Origin: Desulfonatronospira sp.
GTDB lineage: Bacteria > Desulfobacterota > Desulfovibrionia > Desulfovibrionales > Desulfonatronovibrionaceae
Length of the DNA stretch: 39,039 bases
Assembly (NCBI GenBank): GCA_007125075.1
Contig: SLDX01000114.1
Coordinates: 1-39,039, forward strand
Direction of reading: 5' to 3'
Shown here piece by piece: positions 34,224-39,039 of the stretch. Below the pieces are notes generated by a model that had not been told where the DNA came from, ran no database searches, and worked only from the letters and a program-made list of their open reading frames with translations. Made by a program: the position numbers and the translations under genes. The number at the start of each line of letters is the position of its first letter. Within the stretch, counting starts at the first letter, position 1.

Positions 34224-37139
34224 GTGCATCTGACAACTGGATACACTCTGATCGAAGAAAAAAATATCAAGGAAATCAATTCCCTGGCCAGGCTTTTCAG
34301 GCATGACAGGACCGGAGCCAGGATACTTTCCCTCACCAATGAGGATGAAAACAAGGTTTTCGGGGTCAACTTCCGCACACCGCCAAGCGACAACACCGGT
34401 GTTGCCCATATTCTGGAGCATTCAGTCCTGTGCGGTTCACGCAAGTACAAGGTCAAGGAGCCCTTTGTGGAACTTTTAAAAAGTTCGCTGCAGACTTTCT
34501 TGAACGCCATGACCTTTCCGGACAAAACCTGCTACCCCGTGGCCAGTCAAAACCGGCAGGACCTTTACAACCTCATGGATGTATACCTGGATGCCGTATT
34601 TTTCCCAAATCTTTCCAGGGAGGTATTCGCTCAGGAAGGCTGGCATCTGGAGCTTAAAAAACCGGATGCTCCTCTTAAGTTCAAAGGCGTGGTCTACAAT
34701 GAAATGAAAGGGGCCTACTCTTCTCCGGACAGCCTTCTGGCTGATTATTCCCAGCAGTCCATATTTCCTGAGGCTACTTACGGCCTGGACTCCGGGGGAA
34801 GCCCGGAAGCAATTCCAGATCTTACCTATGAAGATTTTATTGAATTTCATCGCCGCTATTATCATCCTTCCAATGCCTGGATCTTTTTTTACGGAGATGA
34901 TCCGGAACCTGAACGGCTGGAAAAGCTGGCTGAATATCTGGATCTTTTTGAGCCACTAAATGTTGAATCTGAAATCAGGGCCCAACCCATGCAAAAGCTG
35001 GGGCAAAAACATGAGCATGGCTACAGCGCTGATCCTGAAAGCGACGCCAGATATTATCTGACCATTAACTGGCTGCTGCCGGAAACATGTGATGCCCGCT
35101 TGAATCTCGGACTTCGCATTCTGGATTTCATTCTTACCGGAATGCCCGGCTCTCCCTTGCGTCAAAGACTTATCGAATCAGGCCTGGGTGAAGATCTGGC
35201 TGGAGCGGGACTGGAGACGGACATTCTGCAGATGTACTATTCTACAGGCATGAGAGGTATTGCATCAAAAAATCTGGACAGAGTGGAAGAGCTTATCCAC
35301 GAAACCTTACAGGATCTGGCCCGTAACGGAATAGATCCTGAGATCGTCAGGGCTGCCTTAAGCAGTGTGGAATTTGCACTGAGGGAAAACAACACCGGAT
35401 CTTTTCCGCGCGGGCTGGCAGTCATGTTCCGGGCATTGAGCACCTGGCTGTACGATAAAAGCCCGTTTGTTCTCCTTGAATTTTCCGAAACATTAAAGGA
35501 ACTTGACCACCAGGTCAAACAGGGAAAAAATATATTTGAAGACCTTATCCAGAAGCATTTTCTGGACAATAATCACAGGACCGTGGTTGTCCTGAAGCCG
35601 GATCCGCAAATGGATCAGAAAATTCAGGAAATGGAGAATCGCCGGCTTGAAGAGATCAAGAATAAATTTGACCGGAAAAATTATCAGGAGCTGATCAGTG
35701 AGACGCACAAGCTTCTGCGCTGGCAGGAAGAACCGGACGATGCAAAGGAACTTGCCAGAATTCCCAGATTAAGCAGGCAGGATCTGGAGCCCAAAGTCCG
35801 GATCATTCAAAGACAAGAGCAGAAAATCCAGGGACTGAGCCTGTTTCTCCATCCTCAGCCAACAGCAGGAATTTTTTACCTGGACCTCGGCCTGGATCTG
35901 CATTTTCTGCCCCAGAAATATCTGGGCTATATTCCATTGTTTGGACGGGCTCTTTTGGAGATGGGCACGGACAAGGAGGACTATGTCCGTCTGTCTACCA
36001 GGATAAGGCGCCATACAGGTGGCATCGCGCCTGTAACCTTTACCCATTCCATATTGGGAGAAACAGGAAGTACGAGCAGGCTGTTTCTGAGGGGGAAATC
36101 ACTTCCGGACAAGATACCTGACATGCTGCGCATATTAAAAGACATCATCACTCAGGCGGATCTGAAAAACAAAGAACGTTTCAGGCAGCTGGTCCTGGAG
36201 GAGAAGGCCGGCATGGAGCAGGCCCTTATTCCGGCTGGACACCGGTTTGTGGCCATGCGCCTGAAAGCCAGATATTCTGAAGCCGACTGGGTTCAGGAAC
36301 ACATGTCCGGTGTCAGCTATCTGCTTTTTCTGAGACACCTCCTGCAGCGGGTGGAGGATAATTGGGACCTGGTTCAAAAAGATCTGGAAGACATCAAATA
36401 CCTGCTCATGAACAAACAATCGGTAATACTTAACGTTACTGCAGAAGAGGAACTGATAAAAAAGAGTCTGGATGATTTAGAAGATCTGGCGGGCATTTTT
36501 CCGGAGCCTGAAACTTCCAGAATTACCTGGAAGTGGTGCTGCGTGCCGGGCAATGAGGCCATGTATATCCCTGCCAGAGTCAACTATGTCGGTCGCGCGG
36601 TCAACCTTGATGCGGGCCGGTACTCATTTCACGGTGCTTCTCTGGCAGCCACCCGCCTGTTGAGAGCTGGGTGGCTCTGGGATAAGATAAGAGTTCAGGG
36701 TGGAGCTTACGGTGCATTCGGCAGCTATGATCATTTCTGCAATGTCATGGCCTTTGCTTCTTACAGGGATCCCAATATTGCGGATACTTTAGATGTTTTT
36801 GCCGGTTCAGGTGAATACCTTGCAAGACCGGAACAGGATCTGGAAGAAGTGGAAAAAGCGGTCATCGGAGCCATCGGTGAAATGGACAGTTACCAGTTGC
36901 CTGATGCCAAGGGTTTTTCTTCAATGATCAGGCTCTTGACCAATATATCAGACGAATACCGCCAGAAAATCCGAGATGAAATCCTGAGTACCGGCCTTGA
37001 AGATTTTCAAGCCTTCGGCCGGTCACTGAGCACTGCTTTCAAGCAGGATAAAGGCGTGATATGCATTCTGGGCTCCAAAGAGCATATTGAACAATACCAG
37101 GAGCAATTTGAACTGGAAAACAAATTCCGCCTTCTTTAA
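34224..37139 (+). CDS. PreP-type M16C zinc metallopeptidase (presequence protease family)
   Basis: A 971-residue single-chain M16C peptidase. The inverted zinc motif HILEH (62-66) has its distal glutamate Glu160 in VVYNEMKGAYSS. The M16C linker (about 480-560) joins the active half to the inactive half. The C-terminal substrate-binding Arg/Tyr region is RVQGGAYGAFGSYDHF (about 830-845). Organellar PreP degrades transit peptides, and bacterial homologues are thought to degrade short unfolded peptides. No signal peptide is seen, so it is probably cytoplasmic. The start is GTG with GGAGG six bases upstream. A strong terminator follows. Confidence 0.95.
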   Translation: MHLTTGYTLIEEKNIKEINSLARLFRHDRTGARILSLTNEDENKVFGVNFRTPPSDNTGVAHILEHSVLCGSRKYKVKEPFVELLKSSLQTFLNAMTFPDKTCYPVASQNRQDLYNLMDVYLDAVFFPNLSREVFAQEGWHLELKKPDAPLKFKGVVYNEMKGAYSSPDSLLADYSQQSIFPEATYGLDSGGSPEAIPDLTYEDFIEFHRRYYHPSNAWIFFYGDDPEPERLEKLAEYLDLFEPLNVESEIRAQPMQKLGQKHEHGYSADPESDARYYLTINWLLPETCDARLNLGLRILDFILTGMPGSPLRQRLIESGLGEDLAGAGLETDILQMYYSTGMRGIASKNLDRVEELIHETLQDLARNGIDPEIVRAALSSVEFALRENNTGSFPRGLAVMFRALSTWLYDKSPFVLLEFSETLKELDHQVKQGKNIFEDLIQKHFLDNNHRTVVVLKPDPQMDQKIQEMENRRLEEIKNKFDRKNYQELISETHKLLRWQEEPDDAKELARIPRLSRQDLEPKVRIIQRQEQKIQGLSLFLHPQPTAGIFYLDLGLDLHFLPQKYLGYIPLFGRALLEMGTDKEDYVRLSTRIRRHTGGIAPVTFTHSILGETGSTSRLFLRGKSLPDKIPDMLRILKDIITQADLKNKERFRQLVLEEKAGMEQALIPAGHRFVAMRLKARYSEADWVQEHMSGVSYLLFLRHLLQRVEDNWDLVQKDLEDIKYLLMNKQSVILNVTAEEELIKKSLDDLEDLAGIFPEPETSRITWKWCCVPGNEAMYIPARVNYVGRAVNLDAGRYSFHGASLAATRLLRAGWLWDKIRVQGGAYGAFGSYDHFCNVMAFASYRDPNIADTLDVFAGSGEYLARPEQDLEEVEKAVIGAIGEMDSYQLPDAKGFSSMIRLLTNISDEYRQKIRDEILSTGLEDFQAFGRSLSTAFKQDKGVICILGSKEHIEQYQEQFELENKFRLL

Positions 37140-37224
37140 AGATAGATCTGAAAAGTCTTCTTTCCGGATCGCTGTTTATTTTATTGATTTTTTCAATGCA
37201 AGGCAATAAACGATGCTTATCCTG

Positions 37225-37279
37225 AAGCAGGCGCGGATCTAATCCGGAAAACCAGCGCCTGCTTTAAGGTTTTTTTTTT
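37225..37279 (+). terminator. Rho-independent terminator of the M16C peptidase gene
   Basis: A perfect 10-bp stem AAGCAGGCGC/GCGCCTGCTT (37225-37234 with 37255-37264) encloses a 20-base loop with a minor inner GGAT/ATCC stem. It is followed after five bases by ten T residues (37270-37279). It lies 86 bases after the stop codon, in the convergent gap before the M23 gene. There is no T-run on the minus strand, so it serves the plus strand. Confidence 0.85.
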
Positions 37280-37293
37280 AATCGCGGCCAGGT

Positions 37294-38604
37294 TTAATTC
37301 ATTGAGCGCAGCTTGCTGAAAATGTTATTTTCCAGCCAGTTTCCATCCCACCACTCCGCGGGATTGACCGAAACACCGGAAACAAGAACCTCGAAATGCA
37401 GATGGTCCCCTACAGCAAGGCCTGTTGTTCCGGTGCGGCCGAGCTGCTGGCCGCGCTCTACATCCTGTCCCTGGCTTATTTCGATGCTGCTCAGGTGGGC
37501 ATACAGTGTCTGCAGACCCAGTCCATGGTCGAGTATAACAGTCTGTCCGTAAATACCCAGATCTCCGCTGAATACCACTTTGCCTCTTTCTGCTGCCGGA
37601 ACAGGAGCCTGGGCTGTGGAGGCCAGGTCCACTCCCAGATGCACCTGCTGGTCTACTTTTTCGCCTTGATAATAATAGCTCCTGTGATCAGCATAGCCGG
37701 CCATGAAGGCCGAAGGCTTGCGCTTCATTGTTCCTTCCAGGGTAAATGCTGAAGAGGTTCTGGAAGATATTTCCATTATTCTGGCCCGGTTTTGCTCTCT
37801 TAAGTCCCGGTTGACCCTCAAAAACAGCTCGAAAGGATCGCTCACCCCGGAAAAAGTATTTTCAAACTGAGGCATTTGGGAATGCAGAAAACCGTCGCTG
37901 ATATTCAGGTCCGCCTGCCTGAAGGAACGTGAATTTACATGGTGGTTGAATCCGGAAATCTGTTCATTGCCTGCTCTGTCTCTGGCCATAATGCGTGGAG
38001 TCTCGTCTCCGGGGGAGATGTCGTAGGCAAAAGAAAAAATACAGTAATATCTTCCATCAGTTTTTTTATAGGCAGGAAAAAAGTAATCTCCCAGTCGGAC
38101 TCCGGTTTTTTCTACTTCCTTTGACACAGTGTATATCACCAGACCAGCCCCGCCCTGATTCAGATTGTGCACATGGGTGGCCAGGGAGATGGAGGGGGGT
38201 ACATTGTCGAAGATCATCTGTCTTGAGAGTTGGGAGGTATTACCCCGCCCCCAGTTGAGAATAGACCGGTCCACTGCCAGAACCCTTAGTTCAAAGTCTC
38301 CCTGGTTCAAGCCCGGCAGATTGAGTCTTGTTTTCCAGTCATGAACGCCTGAGTCGAAATCTTCCCGAACGGTCTTTAAAACTTCCTGACCCTGAACTAC
38401 AGAAATCTCCACCCTTCTAAGTCCAAGACCAGGGTCATGGATCCTGAGCTCAAAAGGTTCCGTTCCATTGGTGAAGGCTGCGTCGGGATAAATTTCTATA
38501 ACCGGCTTTTGCTTATCAACAAAATTGAAATAAACAAACCCAAGTCCTCCAGCCAGAATCAAAACAAGAAATATCCAAAAACCTCTTTTAAATTTTACAG
38601 CCAT
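37294..38604 (-). CDS. Membrane-anchored M23 (LytM) peptidoglycan endopeptidase
   Basis: A 436-residue protein with one N-terminal membrane segment (about 8-27) and a large periplasmic beta-rich region (about 35-300, Ig-like: NVPPSISLATHVHNL, ARDRAGNEQISG). The C-terminal LytM domain has both zinc motifs: HLGVD (His322, Asp326) and HLH (His401, His403), plus YAHLSS (His370). All catalytic residues are kept, so it is likely an active DD-endopeptidase rather than an EnvC-type activator. The start is ATG preceded by GGGGAGG at short spacing. Confidence 0.94.
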   Translation of the reverse strand: MAVKFKRGFWIFLVLILAGGLGFVYFNFVDKQKPVIEIYPDAAFTNGTEPFELRIHDPGLGLRRVEISVVQGQEVLKTVREDFDSGVHDWKTRLNLPGLNQGDFELRVLAVDRSILNWGRGNTSQLSRQMIFDNVPPSISLATHVHNLNQGGAGLVIYTVSKEVEKTGVRLGDYFFPAYKKTDGRYYCIFSFAYDISPGDETPRIMARDRAGNEQISGFNHHVNSRSFRQADLNISDGFLHSQMPQFENTFSGVSDPFELFLRVNRDLREQNRARIMEISSRTSSAFTLEGTMKRKPSAFMAGYADHRSYYYQGEKVDQQVHLGVDLASTAQAPVPAAERGKVVFSGDLGIYGQTVILDHGLGLQTLYAHLSSIEISQGQDVERGQQLGRTGTTGLAVGDHLHFEVLVSGVSVNPAEWWDGNWLENNIFSKLRSMN

Positions 38605-38820
38605 AACCTCCCCTTAAACAGGCAAAAAATTTGCGGATTACGATGTCCATACTGCATTACCTTTGCGCAGAGACGTTATTATTGATCAGAAGCAAAAAAT
38701 CAAGAAAGAAAATTACTTTAAAGACCAAGCAGGCCAACCGGTTATATAAACTTTGTCTTGGAATAAGCCTGCGGTCTGACTCCGGGCGACAAAAAATGAC
38801 CTTAATCTTATTTTCAGGAC
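38605..38820. other. Upstream region of the M23 gene, AT-rich, no gene seen
   Basis: This stretch likely carries the M23 gene promoter. A minus-strand TTGATT followed after about 16 bases by TAATAA (near 38670-38700) is one candidate. TATATA near 38740 is another -10-like element. No structured RNA or gene is evident. Confidence 0.45.
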
Positions 38821-39039
38821 TTAGTAAGTGGTTAAGTCTTTGTAATTTATTTCGTTAATTATTACAATTATTACATAAAATATAAACAGAAAATCAAGCT
38901 CACTGTCCAGTTCTGATATGGAAAAAAACCAGGCGGTCCCGGCCACAAGCTGATTGTCCGGTGAGGCTGCTTCATCATTATGAAAAACATCCTCAATCAT
39001 GCTGCCTTTGAGCATGCTGCCCTCATTGCCCTGGGTACA
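38821..39039 (-). CDS. Possible 3' end of an unidentified gene cut by the window edge
   Basis: An open frame runs from the window edge to a TAA at 38821-38823. Internal ATGs lie at 39013-39015 and 38998-39000, but the frame has no upstream stop and reads on to the edge (CTQGNEGSMLKGSMIEDVF). The residues beyond about 38890 are encoded by AT-rich repeat-like DNA (YVIIVIINEIN), so the true coding end may lie earlier or the frame may be fortuitous. No family recognised. Confidence 0.3.
   Translation of the reverse strand, partial: CTQGNEGSMLKGSMIEDVFHNDEAASPDNQLVAGTAWFFSISELDSELDFLFIFYVIIVIINEINYKDLTTY
38857..38874. repeat. Two tandem copies of a 9-base AT-rich unit
   Basis: AATTATTAC occurs twice back to back (38857-38865 and 38866-38874) in very AT-rich DNA. 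It is probably a simple expansion, with no sign of a larger repeat array. Confidence 0.7.

Noticed and set aside
1-39039. Mobile elements, CRISPR arrays, toxin-antitoxin or phage-defence loci
   Set aside because: No transposase, integrase, regularly spaced repeats, or paired small toxin/antitoxin genes were seen; gene content is core metabolism and envelope.

Overview
The window is a gene-dense stretch of bacterial chromosome with 29 confident protein genes, one doubtful edge fragment, and no rRNA, tRNA, CRISPR array, insertion sequence or phage gene. The host is Gram-negative: it carries lptF/lptG (LPS export), lipoproteins with lgt and lspA, an OmpA-like protein and a Tol-associated CpoB-like protein. 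Several details suggest an anaerobic Desulfovibrionales-type member of the former Deltaproteobacteria: a stand-alone NIL-domain 2[4Fe-4S] ferredoxin, class 1B PyrD with the iron-sulfur subunit PyrK, a type II dehydroquinase with an NGPNLG-type loop, and many [Fe-S]/radical SAM proteins. That placement is inference from gene content, not from a marker search.

Layout, mostly on the minus strand. (1) 35-6779: lipoprotein of unknown function > aroQ > efp > ftsK > comEC. (2) 6934-7512: engB on the plus strand, convergent with the next block with no spacer. (3) 19229 down to 7513: recN > pyrK > pyrD > HD/CCA-like protein > rlmN > hisI > hisG > TPR lipoprotein > radical SAM protein > small helical protein > lptF > lptG. 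Most joints are overlaps or short gaps. (4) 26713 down to 19545: small secreted protein > gpsA > oppA > oppB > oppC > oppD > oppF, tightly packed apart from a 129-base gap before oppD. (5) 27860-26763: a monocistronic-looking von Willebrand A/OmpA protein closed by a strong Rho-independent terminator. (6) 33966 down to 28314: ileS > lspA > lgt > PLDc_N-like membrane protein > cpoB-like lipoprotein > NIL-ferredoxin. (7) 34224-37139: a PreP/M16C metallopeptidase on the plus strand with its own terminator. (8) 38604-37294: a membrane-anchored M23 (LytM) peptidase. The right edge holds only AT-rich sequence and a possible gene fragment.

Much of the window serves the cell envelope (Lpt export, lipoprotein maturation, Tol/OmpA/M23 peptidoglycan proteins, peptide import). 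The rest is core information processing (FtsK, RecN, EF-P, RlmN, IleRS, EngB) and biosynthesis (His, Pyr, Aro, glycerol-3-phosphate).

No clearly new multi-gene system is visible. The most notable signals are: an rlmN whose family-typical N-terminus can only be read from an AUA start embedded in the upstream stop codon; a tRNA-nucleotidyltransferase-like HD protein that has lost its catalytic palm motifs; an Lgt in which three normally conserved key residues are replaced; a terminator whose U-tract ends five bases before a start codon; and an inverted repeat directly upstream of recN.
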